Positions 24,746 through 35,160 of a DNA stretch of 64,000 bases are shown in pieces. Positions within the stretch are counted from its first letter, which is position 1; each line of letters opens with the position of its first letter. The notes beneath the pieces were generated by a model. It worked only from the letters and a program-made list of their open reading frames with translations, made no database searches and was not told where the DNA came from. Source of the stretch: Hippopus hippopus. Its lineage: Eukaryota > Mollusca > Bivalvia > Cardiida > Cardiidae. The DNA lies in contig OX328103.1 in the NCBI GenBank assembly GCA_946811185.2, forward strand, positions 28,254,172-28,318,171, in the 5' to 3' direction. A program made the position numbers and the translations under genes.

Positions 24746-25384
24746 CTATATATTTGGTACACAGTAATAAACCCAAAGTAGACCAATACCCGAATCCGCC
24801 AATCGTTCTAAATTGCACTCCCACTTCTCATTCTAAAATCAGAAAGTAAAACTACATTTATTCAATAACTTAATCCGAATACTAGTAGTTTAGCCGATCA
24901 GAAGTTACGTTATTTTCTAAATTTAGAATTTAGGAACTTGGGAATGCAGTTTAGATTGTGAAGAAAATTACAACAATTTGCCTTTTTTGGCAGACTAAAT
25001 TACATGTATGTCACTGACGTTATAATTTTATATTCCGTACATGTTCGTGTAATCCAAGACAGTAGTAAATGACTCTGAAGCAGTTAGACTAACATCACGT
25101 TCTTAACGTAACGTGAAACGTGTTTAGTTCCATCTTACTTGTCTAATGCTAAATGTTGAATCATATTTTATCTTTTTTTTCTTTTTTATTTTGCTTCACA
25201 TTATTATTATTATCATATATTTTTATTGTTATTATTTTTAATCACATCCCTGTATTCATCTTATTTTTGTTTCATTTTATGGTCTATTTTACTACTTTCT
25301 TACTTCAACTAGTTGTTTTCATTAACTGAAAATGGTGGTTGGGAGTCGATACTCGGTTGAGGCAAACCGGCTTTCTTTCCGGCG
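24746..25384. other. Intergenic sequence, nothing recognised
   Basis: AT-rich, with ATT-rich stretches at 25200-25240; no gene or repeat assigned. Confidence 0.4.
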
Positions 25385-25556
25385 ATTTTTCACCTCTCAT
25401 CTCTGATGCATGTGAAAAGAGTAGTCAGTGGCTTGGAAAGAAAGTTGTGTCAGTACTGGTGTGAGAAAGCCAGGAAACACATGCCTAGGTGCACTGACCG
25501 CCGTGATATAAACCTGGCTGTTAAAACAGCGTTAAACTCCAATACAAACAAACAAA
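25385..25556 (+). repeat. S-A SINE, 3' half
   Basis: GTAGTCAGTGGCTTGGAAAG, GGAAACACATGCCTAGGTGC and an ACAAACAAACAAATT tail; the tRNA-like head is missing. Confidence 0.7.
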
Positions 25557-25721
25557 TTAATTGAAGAAATAGAGTAAGGACTACATAATGTACGCTGAGA
25601 ATGATAGCACCCAGTTGTTGGGATCGCACTCAAGACCCGCTGGTATTCCATCTTAACCTTAACTATTACGCCAAGTGTGAATGATTCACTCCTTACCGAA
25701 CAGCTTGCTCCATGTTTAAAT

Positions 25722-25926
25722 GGAACTGAGGAAGAAAGCTTTTGAAAACATTGTAGGGAGAAAAAGGCCGGATAAAATGCTGGTTACCAGCATTTCCTCT
25801 CTTTTTCCACAATGTTTTAAATCCTCTTAAAGACAGGTTCTATCATTGGAATCACATTTGGTTTGTCGTCTGCAAATGCTTTCAGTTTTGAAAAGTCTAA
25901 TTTTTTGTCGTCTTTTAAAGGGTTAA
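25722..25926 (+). repeat. Family B MITE
   Basis: Hairpin ATAAAATGCTGGTTACCAGC with a 6-base insertion in one arm; right terminus GTCTTTTAAAGGGTTAA with TTAA at 25923-25926. Confidence 0.7.
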
Positions 25927-25966
25927 GGCACGATCTGTCGAAAACTTACACCAGAAATGTCCTGCT

Positions 25967-26181
25967 GTAACCGTTAGGCTGCTAAGCGCGACTCACTGAC
26001 CTTTTGCGGACAGTGCAGATCAAGATCAGACTGCACAGAACGTGCAGTCTGATCTTTGATCTACACTGTCCGATAAGGACATATTTTTCCCTTCAAAAAG
26101 TTTCTTTTAAATAGCAAAATTTGGGTTTTTACTATTGACTTAAAAGTTTCATTTTACTTATTTAGCAGGATAAGAGTTCAA
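25967..26181 (-). mobile_element. Family A MITE
   Basis: AACCGTTAGGCTGCTAAGCG, near-perfect hairpin around GACTGCACAGAACGTGCAGT, ATTTGGGTTTTTACTATTGA, TTTAGCAGGATAAGAGTTCA. Confidence 0.78.
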
Positions 26182-26565
26182 AAAAAAAATCAGCGGAGCT
26201 AACCGTAAAGTTCATACATTTATTGAGTTTTAATTGATAAAAGAAACTTTCTCATAATTTCTGTATCGGTCATTGCAGAATAATATCAGACTCTATGAAA
26301 GTGTAAATATAACCTCGGTGTATTCTCGCACCCACAAGCAGAAGAGTTCAATATTATTTGACGTCTGTTTTATATTTCTTCCTTCTGTACTCACGAATAA
26401 AACACCTTGAAACACCTTGAAATACAGTGTATCGTTTGTTTAGTTCTATCTTATAAATTTCCTACACAAATTGGCTACACATACAGAACATTATCATTAT
26501 TACAGAATATTACAGAATATTATTTTGCACCAACTTTCCTGAAGCCCATATTAACTTAAACTCTT

Positions 26566-26783
26566 TACCTAACTTCAAAATCTTAGACTTTTCCAAATTG
26601 AAACCATCTGCAAATGACAAATTAAATGTAGCTTACATGTTGATTTATGTATTGGATAGGCTAGAAAACATTGAGGGAAAAGAAGAAAATGCTTGTTACC
26701 AGCATTTTCTCCTTTTCCCACAATGTTTTCAAAATACTTCTCCCTAGAGGTCGTTAAAACTTGGAATTGTGTGATAAAGGGTC
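26566..26783 (-). repeat. Family B MITE
   Basis: TTAAACTCTTTACCTAACTT start, hairpin GAAGAAAATGCTTGTTACCA/GCATTTTCTCCTTTTCCCAC, ends GTGTGATAAAGGGTCGG. Confidence 0.72.
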
Positions 26784-27289
26784 GGAAAATTTAATATCTC
26801 GCGAAACCGAAGGTCAAGCGGGTTGTCAAAGTGTTCCTGCGACGCGAGAAGCAAATATAAGCACCAAGAATTTTTTTGCAGTGTAATATTCCTTTTAGTT
26901 TTAGTAAGTACCTACAAATTAAAAAAAAAACTCAATAAACGATAAGAAATCAAAGGAAAATGTTAACTATATTACATATTATTTTTTATAAATGGCGAAT
27001 GAATACTCTAATTATAACGTCTGCTGACTCTTGTAATAATTCGGCCGTTTCCGTTAAGTACATCGAGTCCCGTTTTTATTAAGAGGTTCTCCGTTGAATC
27101 TTCATTATATACTTTCTATTACATGATTTTTGAGCCCCGGGTCGGATTCACCAACAATTCTTAAGAAAATTCTTAGTCTTTGTAACTGAGATTTTCGAAA
27201 TTTAAAAGTAACAACTTCTGATTGACTAATCGAAATGGTTTTACTATCAAGTTTAGAACATTCTGGATAATAAGAATGGTTGGTGAATA
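26784..27289. other. Intergenic sequence, nothing recognised
   Basis: About 500 AT-rich bases with no recognised feature. Confidence 0.4.
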
Positions 27290-27625
27290 CGGACCCAGGT
27301 AGCTCTGTCTTTGGATTCAGACGAATTCAAAATTTTGTAGCCTGCGTACAGGACTTGAGAAGAGAAGATAGCTGGTTCGTATCAGCAGCTCGGTCAATTT
27401 CCTTCAGAAGATTGTTGATAGTCATTGCGACTTGATTCATTGCTCTCCCATCGTGGATCCTTGTCCCGACGATTGTCAAAGCAGCCAGTGGCTTGTGAAG
27501 ACGTGGATTGTACGAAGTACCGGTAAAGGAAACTCTGGAAAAGCATGGATAGGTGCACAGGCCGTCGCGATGTAACTGAAATAGTGTTGAAACGGCGTTA
27601 AACAACATACAATCAATCAATCACT
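27290..27625 (+). repeat. S-A SINE, rearranged head
   Basis: CCCAGGTAGCTCTGTCTTTG starts the tRNA-like head, interrupted by about 25 extra bases; the body GCAGCCAGTGGCTTGTGAAG and tail CAATCAATCAATC are intact. Confidence 0.72.
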
Positions 27626-27629
27626 TGAT

Positions 27630-27850
27630 CTTAAACATGGCGGCGCCCATGAAATTCGTCTTATCCATTATATCCCGCTAGATGGCATTCTACAAATACA
27701 CACATGTTGGACTTTATCAGCCGATCATTCGAGGTTTTTACCGCATCTTTTTGACCAATCAAATACTTATTATCGCCTGTTCGTTAGCACTTCCTCTCTT
27801 TGCGCACTCTTGTGCGTACTTGGAGAAAGTCAACAAGTCTCGCGAGACAG
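27630..27850. promoter_or_regulatory. Promoter-like CpG patch with TCTCGCGAGA
   Basis: AAACATGGCGGCGCCC (resembles a YY1-type AANATGGCGGC motif) at about 27634-27649 and the palindrome TCTCGCGAGA at 27838-27847, an established promoter motif in animals. Local CpG density exceeds the surroundings and no repeat family covers it. No convincing first coding exon was found next to it. Confidence 0.35.
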
Positions 27851-27859
27851 CGCGATATT

Positions 27860-28449
27860 AATAGGACATATACGGTGTCTCTAATGTAGACAAATAATTA
27901 AGTTACCAATTTCGAGAACAATATATGACTAACAAAAGCCTGAATGTACTTGTTAGACACTGCATCGCAATGAAATATGCCTCCGTTATGGTAGATAGTT
28001 GCATTTGATTGCATTTCGTATATGTTGCCATTGGCTGACTTTTGTTTACGCGTGGTTTACGCGTGGTCCCGGTAGTACGTCTAAACGCAGGTTTAACTTT
28101 CAGAGTTTCGTTGATGGAAATAAGTTCTAAGTATTGGAAATCACACAAAAAGTAGACTACGCCATCATACCATATCTGGGACCGTACTTGACACTATGTA
28201 ACTACGTCTGGTTGTTTCTGATTTTATTTGTGTGTGATGTACGAGCATTCTTACATGATATTCTCGTATGTATTTGAGCTGGTAACGTGTTGGCTAAGGA
28301 TAGCAGATTTATCATTATATTGAATTACAGCGGGTCAAACTGAACAGCAATCTAGCATGTTTCTGTGATAAATTTCCCTTTAATTTTATACGAAATCTAA
28401 ACTGGCGGTGTCCATCCCCGTATAAGACAGTATTTCAGTTATAATAATT
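27860..28449. other. Intergenic sequence, nothing recognised
   Basis: No repeat family or convincing exon seen. Confidence 0.35.
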
Positions 28450-28545
28450 CTTCAAAAGGCGACAAAGTTTTAGACTTGTCCAAAAGCAATCGTAGATGAA
28501 AAAATTAAAAGAGGTTCAAAAATGGAATCGTTGATAGAAAAAAAA
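28450..28545 (-). repeat. Family B fragment
   Basis: CAAAGTTTTAGACTTGTCCA and AAAATGGAATCGTTGATAGA match the outer part of B before the hairpin, which is missing. Confidence 0.45.
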
Positions 28546-28555
28546 AAGAGATTGA

Positions 28556-28716
28556 CTGACTGGTTGATTGACTGATTGATTGAAAACACCGTTTTCAACA
28601 TCATTTCAGTTATGTCCCGGCAGCCAGTGAACTTATCCATGCTTTCCCGGAATATCCGTTACTGGAATCTTGTTGTACTTCGCAAGCCACTGGCCACTTT
28701 CCATCGTCGAGACAAA
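28556..28716 (-). repeat. S-A SINE, 3' half
   Basis: TGATTGATTGAAAACACCGT tail side, CATCATTTCAGTTATGTCCC, then GCAAGCCACTGGCCACTTTC; the head is missing. Confidence 0.7.
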
Positions 28717-28734
28717 AATCAGAGAGGACTGATC

Positions 28735-28862
28735 GCTCGGTGGGTCGGTTTGGGTCGGTCGGTGGGTTGGGTCGGTCGGTGGATGGTGGGTAGGTGTATA
28801 AACATATGGATGGATGGATGGATGGATGGACGGATGTATGGATGAAGGATGCATGGATGGTC
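28735..28862 (+). repeat. GGTC/GGTT and GGAT microsatellites
   Basis: GGTCGGTCGGTGGGTTGGGT then GGATGGATGGATGGATGGAC, beginning at about 28737 and 28806. Confidence 0.9.
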
Positions 28863-29017
28863 GAATGGATCATTTCGTTTTTAGAATTATTTGATTATAA
28901 TACAGCTATGCAATCATCGAAGGCTCGGGGCGACATGATTTCCTTTAGCCATGAACAAATTTCCAAGTGCCGAACAAGTTTCCAATTGCCCTACCACCTG
29001 ACCGGACAACTAATAAT

Positions 29018-29240
29018 GTAACCTGTCGTCTGCAAATGTTTCCGATTCAGACGAGTCAGAAATGTTGTCGCCCTGCATAGGGTTAACCACAGAGCTAAGG
29101 AGAAGTCCAATGATCAAACAGAAGGAAAAATTCGAGTTTTCAGATATCAGTTCGAGATCAGTTGCCAGCATCATCTCTTCTACCGACAATGTTTTTAGAC
29201 TCCATTTTCCCCAGGGTTGTTAAAACATGGGATTATATGG
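29018..29240. repeat. Two family B fragments
   Basis: TGTCGTCTGCAAATGTTTCC ... ATAGGGTTAA is a right end (to about 29082); a second piece in the other orientation, with TTGCCAGCATCATCTCTTCT and CCAGGGTTGTTAAAACATGG, runs to 29240. Confidence 0.45.
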
Positions 29241-29372
29241 ACATTTTACGCCGACAGCAAATTATGACATGCTTTCCGAGTTATCTACCCATAAAGACAT
29301 GAATAAGTGAACTGATGCCTCGACGTAACTTAAAGTACCGCTGAAAATACCATTAAACACCATTCGAACAAT
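29241..29372 (+). repeat. Degenerate SINE 3' end
   Basis: CCATAAAGACATGAATAAGT, GAAAATACCATTAAACACCA and a CAATC-like end resemble the S-A 3' part. Confidence 0.35.
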
Positions 29373-29375
29373 CTA

Positions 29376-29727
29376 TTAACTCTTAAAAACAAGACGACGA
29401 ATTGTTTTGATTTATCCAAATTGAAAGCATTTGCAGACGACAATTTAAAATTTGCTCAACAGTTGGAACGTGTCAATGGAAGGATAGAAAACATTACGGG
29501 AAAATGAGAAAATGCTGGTTACCAGCAGATTCTCCCTTTCTGACATGTTTTCTACGACAATTTAAAACTAGCTCGAATAATGGAATTTATCAATGGAAGG
29601 GTAGAAAACATTGTGGTAAAAGAAAAAAAATGCTGGTTACCAGTATTTTCTCCCTTTCCCCACAATGTTTTCCAAAGTCTTCTTCCTCAGGGTCGTTAAA
29701 TCTCAGGATTGTGTGGTAAAGGATTAA
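29376..29727 (-). repeat. Family B MITE with internal hairpin duplication
   Basis: TTAA at 29376-29379 and 29724-29727. Two hairpins about 116 bases apart, each preceded by TGGAAGG and GTAGAAAACATT-like sequence, so the hairpin plus its left flank was duplicated inside one element. Confidence 0.75.
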
Positions 29728-29826
29728 AGAGACAATTAAGGATTTGACATGATCGATTTTATTATCTGCACAAAGTGAGCAAAGCAAATAATTATTTCTT
29801 ATCTGATTGCTTTTTCACAGAACCCT

Positions 29827-31005
29827 TTAACAAACGTCAAAAGTTTCGACTCGTCCAAATTCAAAGCATTAGCAGACGACAATTTATATGAAAATCAATT
29901 GATGATTTCTGTCACTGAAGGGACAGAAAACATTGTGGGAAAAGGAGAAAATGCTGGTTACCAGCATTTTCTCCTTTTCCCACCATGTTTTCAAAAGACT
30001 TCTTCCTGATGGTCGTTAAGTTATGGCATTGTTTTGGGAAAGGGTTAGATGTTCCTACTGAGGGCACTAACTGACGACAGTTCATGTATCTGTAATAATG
30101 ATTGCTGTCCTTGAAATGATAGAAAACATTATGGGAAAAGGAGAAAATGCTGGTTACCAGCATTTTTTCATTTTCCGAAAATGTTTTCAAAAGACCTCTT
30201 CCTTGGGGTTATTAAGGCACTGGATTGTTGTCGTAGGGGATAGATTATTAAAGCCATTAAGTGGCGACAATTCATTTGTAGCTCAAATGATGATCACTGT
30301 CCTTGAAGGGATAGAAAACATTGTGGGAAAAGGAGAAAATGCTGGATACCAGCATTTTCTCCTTTTTTCCACAATGTTTTCAAAAGACCTCTTCCTGAGG
30401 GTCATTAAGGCACTGGATTGTTGTTGTAGTGGTTTGATTATTAAAGCCATTAAGTGGCGACAATTCATTTGTAGCTCAAATGATGATCACTGTCCTTGAA
30501 GGGATAGAAAACATTGTGGGAAAAGGAGAAAATGCTGGATACCAGCATTTTCTCCTTTTTTCCACAAATGTTTTCAAAAGACCTCTTCCTGAGGGTCATT
30601 AAGGCACTGGACTGTTGTTGTAGTGGTTTGATTATTAAAGCCATTAAGTGGCGACAATTCATTTGTAGCTCAAATGATGATCACTGTCCTTGAAGGGATA
30701 GAAAACATTGTGGGAAAAGGAGAAAATGCTGGATACCAGCATTTTCTCCTTTTTTCCACAATGTTTTCAAAAGACCTCTTCCTGAGGGTCATTAAGGCAC
30801 TGGATTGTTGTTGTAGTGGTTTGATTATTAAAGACATTAAGTGACGACAATTCATTTGTAGCTCTCATGATGACCACTTACCTTAAAAAGATTTAGATAA
30901 AATCCATTGAGGTAAAGGAAGAAAACGATTGCTATCAAACCTTGTTCCTTTTCACACAATGTTTTCAAAATACCTCCATCTGAGGGTCGTTACATGTTTC
31001 TAAGT
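29827..31005 (-). repeat. Tandem array of family B units, period about 194 bases
   Basis: GAAAACATT-type hairpin starts lie at 29926, 30122, 30314, 30507 and 30701 (spacings 196, 192, 193, 194). Each unit holds one hairpin, the CTCTTCCTGAGGGTCATTAA flank and a linker ATTAAAGCCATTAAGTGGCG. The last three units are almost identical. A worn sixth unit runs to about 31005. The left edge has TTAA at 29827-29830. Confidence 0.9.
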
Positions 31006-31194
31006 AATATGACACTTTACCTGTGAAGATCAGGCAAACGCCGTGGTATGTGTGAAATGAAAGACAATACATCAATACGATATCAGAGGTAAATATTCAT
31101 CCTTCCGAGCGACAAATATAAACAACTGACATATAAAGGTTGCTAAAATGACCAAAATCAAAAAGAAATTTTCAAGGCTTCTTATGACCGGAAT

Positions 31195-31300
31195 ATCGCC
31201 GTAGGTCATGCAGTGTAGATTCAAGATCAGACTGCACATTTTGTGTAGTCTGATCTTGATCTACAATGTCCGCAAAAGTAACGGAAGTTGTGAAAGGCGT
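31195..31300 (+). repeat. Family A' hairpin
   Basis: AGTGTAGATTCAAGATCAGA with partner AGTCTGATCTTGATCTACAA; tip CTGCACATTTTGTGTAG. Confidence 0.6.
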
Positions 31301-31460
31301 ATTAAGGGTTTATCACTAATCATAATTAAAATTCGACAGCTCTGTAGATCAACTGTCCTTGGAAATAAAGATCTGCAGCCAAACCATACGCATCCAATGA
31401 AACGGACTAATAGTTGTGGATTTATTGTCATCGGTGATTTATTTGCGGGAACTTTATTTA

Positions 31461-31515
31461 TCATCATCACATCATCATCATCGTCATCGTCAATGTCATC
31501 ATAATCATCATCAGT
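31461..31515 (+). repeat. ATC-rich microsatellite
   Basis: CATCATCATCGTCATCGTCA and related triplets, interrupted. Confidence 0.8.
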
Positions 31516-31679
31516 GTCTTTATTAACAGCACTTTGATTTCCGATTATTAACATACCGTTATTTTAATCTATTGATGAAATACCTATTTTTTTATTTTAT
31601 AAAAGGCAATTTTTCGGACTTAAACAAATTTTCTTAAACTTTTAAGATAATAACTCTAGAAGAGTGGTTTAAATCATAG

Positions 31680-31720
31680 AGTGCATGCAGTCTGATCTTG
31701 GATCTATGTTGTCCGCTGCA
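31680..31720 (+). repeat. Family A' half hairpin
   Basis: ATGCAGTCTGATCTTGGATC then TATGTTGTCCGC; only one arm. Confidence 0.4.
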
Positions 31721-31942
31721 TGACACTATTTAATAACCAAGGGGTCTGTCAGCTTACAATAGTGTTCCATTTTTGACCTCGAAGGACAATAAAACCATTT
31801 CTTTATGCAGCGGGGTTCATTCTGAGGAGAGACAGGTTTTGTGATAGTTATGCAAAAGCGGTTGGTTTCACGGCGAGGCTGAACAACTATTGTGTGGCCG
31901 AGCAACTGTGATATAAACATAACATTCGTTAATTGAGCAAAC

Positions 31943-31993
31943 ATGGCGACTAACTCGTGGTCGAAGGCGGCAAAAAAGGCTTCGAAAAAAGAG
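31943..31993 (+). CDS. Possible first coding exon, 17 residues
   Basis: ATGGCGACTAACTCG opens MATNSWSKAAKKASKKE, then a GAG|GTTTGT donor. The surroundings (31780-31990) are not a repeat I recognise and are more GC-rich than the neighbourhood. No partner exon could be matched. It may be the start of an unidentified gene or chance. Confidence 0.2.
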
Positions 31994-32236
31994 GTTTGTT
32001 TTACTATTATTATTATTATCACTACTTTTGATATGCTTAAACTTATTTGAATTTTAAAATATGTTGTTTTGATAAATGCTAAAAATTATTTGCGCTCATT
32101 GTACGAGCAGAGTGCAATTTACAAACAGTTTTAAGGTGGGAGAGAGAGATAGATAGACAAAAAAAAAAAAAAAAAAGACCGGGAAGAAGGAAACAACAGA
32201 CAGGTAAAAAGTGGTAGAGATAAAAATAATGGAAAA

Positions 32237-32239
<3 letters not shown>

Positions 32240-32297
<58 letters not shown>

Positions 32298-32307
32298 GAG
32301 AGAGAGA
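32240..32307 (+). repeat. (GA)n microsatellite
   Basis: About 34 GA units with one G interruption near 32287. An A-run precedes it at 32160-32177. Confidence 0.95.
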
Positions 32308-32562
32308 AACAAAAAGAATACAATATATTAGAATCATAGTAAAATCTCTGTCGATCGAAGAGGACATTTCAGCAGCAGTGCATTAATTTTTTTAACATTT
32401 ATTGTGTTGAGAAACACTATGAGAATTTTTTCAGTGCAGATGAAGAGATCAAGAGCAGACCAAACGGACTCTATAGCCTAATCTCCAATCTGCCATGTTA
32501 AACATTTTACGACATTTTCTTGTTGGCTCTCAGTTGAGGGGTGGGGCCTGGACACAGAATAA

Positions 32563-32890
32563 ATGGGCCATGCTATGTGAAATCGGAGCTCAATACATCT
32601 GCAAAAAGTATCGACCCAAGTCAGCCTGCGCAGTTCGCGCAGGCTGACAATGGTCGATACTTTTTGCTACTGTTCAATTTTATGCATGTGAAAGGACCAG
32701 TCTACCTCAGGATTCAGTCGAAACGTTTTACTATATTTAAAATTTCTGCATGTCCAAGGACCATTACACCGGGTGATTCAGTCGTGTGTTAGACAAAATG
32801 AGTTTTATGGATCTATAATTTTGGAATGACTTGCTTAGTATAAGGATCACGGAGATGCATTAAATCTCCTTTTGCAAGAGCATGGCTCAA
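32563..32890 (+). repeat. Family C MITE with internal duplication
   Basis: ATGGGCCATGCTATGTGAAA and GCAAGAGCATGGCTCAAAAG termini; hairpin AAGTCAGCCTGCGCAGTTCG. The block ATGCATGTGAAAGGACCAG ... GATTCAGTCG occurs twice (about 32683 and 32746). Confidence 0.75.
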
Positions 32891-33139
32891 AAGTAAAAAA
32901 AAAAGATTAAAAAAAAAAGACGGACAGTCCAATCTTGGATCTACACCGTCAGTTATTCTGATGATATTCCTGTAAAGCTCCATCAAATTATGCTTTGTAA
33001 AGCCTGTAATCAACTTTGTAGACTTTGAAAACACATTGTAGATCCAATTCTGACACTACAAACCAAAGGTCACTAAATGCAGTACTGAACGATGAGAGAA
33101 AAATTGTTCTAGATAACCTTTTACCATACAATCCTGTGT

Positions 33140-33341
33140 TTTAAGGCCCCAAAAGAAGAAGGCCTTTAAAAATATTGTGGGAAAAGGAGAAAATGCTGGT
33201 AACCAGCATTTTCTCCTTTCCCCACAATATTTGCTTTACTTTTCTGCTGGAATTTTAGTTTCTGAGTCACATTAATTTTGTTGTCTGCTAAAGCTTTCAA
33301 TTTGGACTGGTCTAAAATTTTGTCGCTGAGTAAAGAGTCAA
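33140..33341 (+). repeat. Family B MITE
   Basis: Near-perfect hairpin from ATATTGTGGGAAAAGGAGAA to its complement, then TCTGAGTCACATTAATTTTG and GTCGCTGAGTAAAGAGTCAA. Confidence 0.72.
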
Positions 33342-33344
33342 ACA

Positions 33345-33544
33345 ATCCAGGCCTTTAATGCCTTTACGGAAGAACGCTTTTGGAAACACTGTTGGAAAAG
33401 AGGAAATGCTGGTAATCAGCATTTTCTCATTTTACCATAATGTTTTCTACCATTTCAAAGACACATTCCATAATTTGAGCCACATTTGATTTGTAATTTG
33501 CGACAGCTTTTAATTGTAAAAGCTAAATTTTCGTAGTCTGGATT
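33345..33544 (+). repeat. Family B MITE, joined to repeat E
   Basis: Hairpin AGAGGAAATGCTGGTAATCA, right flank TTTGAGCCACATTTGATTTG, and terminus GTAGTCTGGATTTAAGGATT, where repeat E starts. Confidence 0.65.
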
Positions 33545-33775
33545 TAAGGATTACGACCCCTAATTCATCGGCAAATATCGTGTAACATAGAAATTTTCGT
33601 AATGGTTATTCGGCCATTCTCGGCAGCTTCCGTCTTTTAATATAAGAGTTCGGGCCTTAGACACACTAACTCATCGGTAAGTATCGTGCAACATCGACGT
33701 TTTCGTAAAGGCTATTCGGGCAATCTCGGCAACCTCCGTCTTTTAATATGAGAGTTAGGGGCCGTAGACCTTAAA
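33545..33775 (-). repeat. Repeat E, tandem dimer (inverted)
   Basis: Two copies starting TAATTCATCGGCAAATATCG and TAACTCATCGGTAAGTATCG and ending in TTTTAATATGAGAGTTAGGG: the complement of 4927-5131, again as a dimer and again touching a family B element on the same side. Confidence 0.75.
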
Positions 33776-33819
33776 ATAACCCGGTGCAAAAGTGTCAGCG
33801 GAGACTAAATTCGAAACGT

Positions 33820-34075
33820 TCTGATTGATTGATTGATTGATCGATCGATTGATTGCTCGATTGATTGGTGTTTTACGCCGATTTCAACGTTTATTTAGTT
33901 AGATCACGGCGACAGCTCACGTATACATGTCTGGAGTGTGTTTTACAAGGTTGGGCTCTGAAGTCTCCTGCCCAGCGCAGACACTCCCACAAAAGGCAAA
34001 GTGTCTCCAGTGAGGCTTGAACCCAGGGCCTCCAATGAGCCACAGAGGACCCCAGAGTGTTACAGAAACGTCCAT
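33820..34075 (-). repeat. S-B SINE
   Basis: GATTGATTGATTGATCGATC tail, GATCACGGCGACAGCTCACG, GGCTTGAACCCAGGGCCTCC (complement of a B box), head complement ATGAGCCACAGAGGACCCC. Confidence 0.78.
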
Positions 34076-34087
34076 ATGAGGCAAGCG

Positions 34088-34318
34088 GGTAACTCTTATC
34101 ACACAACAAAATTGTAGACTTGTCCAAAATTGAAAGCATGTGCATACGACAATTTGAATCGACCTTAAATGATATAATTTATCTTTAATATAGTATAAAA
34201 CATTGCAGGAAAAGGAGAAAATGCTGTTTAGCAGGATTTTGGCTCTTTCCCACAATGCTTTTAAAAAGCTTCTTTCTTTGGGTTGTTAAAATTCGAGATC
34301 GTGTGGTAAAGAGTTTTA
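34088..34318 (-). repeat. Family B MITE
   Basis: CTCTTATCACACAACAAAAT start, hairpin AGGAGAAAATGCTGTTTAGC, GTTGTTAAAATTCGAGATCG, ends GTGTGGTAAAGAGTTTTAAA. Confidence 0.72.
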
Positions 34319-34393
34319 AAGCTAAATATAGTCCTCATGTAATGGTGCCAACAGAACCCATTACCTCCTGAATAGAATTGTAGCAGACTATAG

Positions 34394-34603
34394 TTAACCC
34401 TTAACCTGCTAAGTAAACGAAATGAATTTTTCAAGTCGATAGTTAAAACCCAAAATATTACAATTTCAAAGTTATATAGGGGAAAATATCTCTGTATCTG
34501 ACAGTGTAGATCCAAGATCAGACTGCACATTCTGTGCAGTCTGATCTTGATCTACACTGTCCGCAAAAGGTCTTTGAGTCGCGCTTACCAGCCTAAAGGT
34601 TAA
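34394..34603 (+). mobile_element. Family A MITE, full length
   Basis: TTAA at both ends (34394-34397, 34600-34603). CCTTAACCTGCTAAGTAAAC, TTTTTCAAGTCGATAGTTAA, near-perfect hairpin around CTGCACATTCTGTGCAG, GAGTCGCGCTTACCAGCCTA. Confidence 0.82.
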
Positions 34604-34639
34604 ATCATTTTATCATTTTTACAATATAGAACTCAACAC

Positions 34640-34786
34640 GAATCTATACTGTGATCGTCACGGGCGAAAAACGTTGGCTTTTGAAGACGATACACATCCA
34701 AGAACAAGTTGCACATAAGGTGCAGTCTGATCTTGAACCTATATCATCCGCTTGTGCAGTCAAACCTACTAGCTATTTCATTTTAA
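34640..34786 (-). repeat. Family A' copy, degenerate
   Basis: CACATCCAAGAACAAGTTGC with partner GTGCAGTCTGATCTTGAACC; flank AAAACGTTGGCTTTTGAAGA. Confidence 0.5.
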
Positions 34787-35160
34787 AGATATATCTATAC
34801 TCGTTCTGGGCTATTTTTTCAGCCAGTTTTTAACCTGTTTCACCCTTAGTTTAGGAAACTATGATCTTTTTTGTATCTTCGTGCCAACTGTTACCACTGA
34901 CATCAGTAAAATTACATAGATTACGACGGATGCATTTTATATTTTTGAGGCCCTCAAAAAATCGCTGTTGTTGTTTCCAGTTTTGAATGAAGACAAATCC
35001 CTTGAGTTTTTCTATCCCTTACGCCATATATATTGGTTTATATATTATAATTTATCTATGTTTACACAGCGAGCCATTCTACACACTTTCAAGTTTTAAC
35101 AGAGTTTTTTTCTCGCTAGTTGTAAGGATGTATCTTTAAGCTTTTGTGGACTGTACTTTT
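34787..35160 (+). repeat. Repeat J, copy 1
   Basis: A block of about 350 bases shared in the same orientation with 63025-63400: TCTATACTCGTTCTGGGCTA, TCAGCCAGTTTTTAACC, CATAGATTACGACGGATGCA, ACGCCATATATATTGG, TTCAAGTTTTAACAGAG. No coding frame, tRNA-like head or inverted ends were seen. Confidence 0.7.

Noticed and set aside
29926..30893. CRISPR-like regular palindromes
   Set aside because: Regular spacing and palindromes, but whole 194-base units repeat, spacers are not unique, and the DNA is animal nuclear.
32079..32367. Leucine/serine-rich open frames on the - strand
   Set aside because: Translation of the GA microsatellite in three frames.
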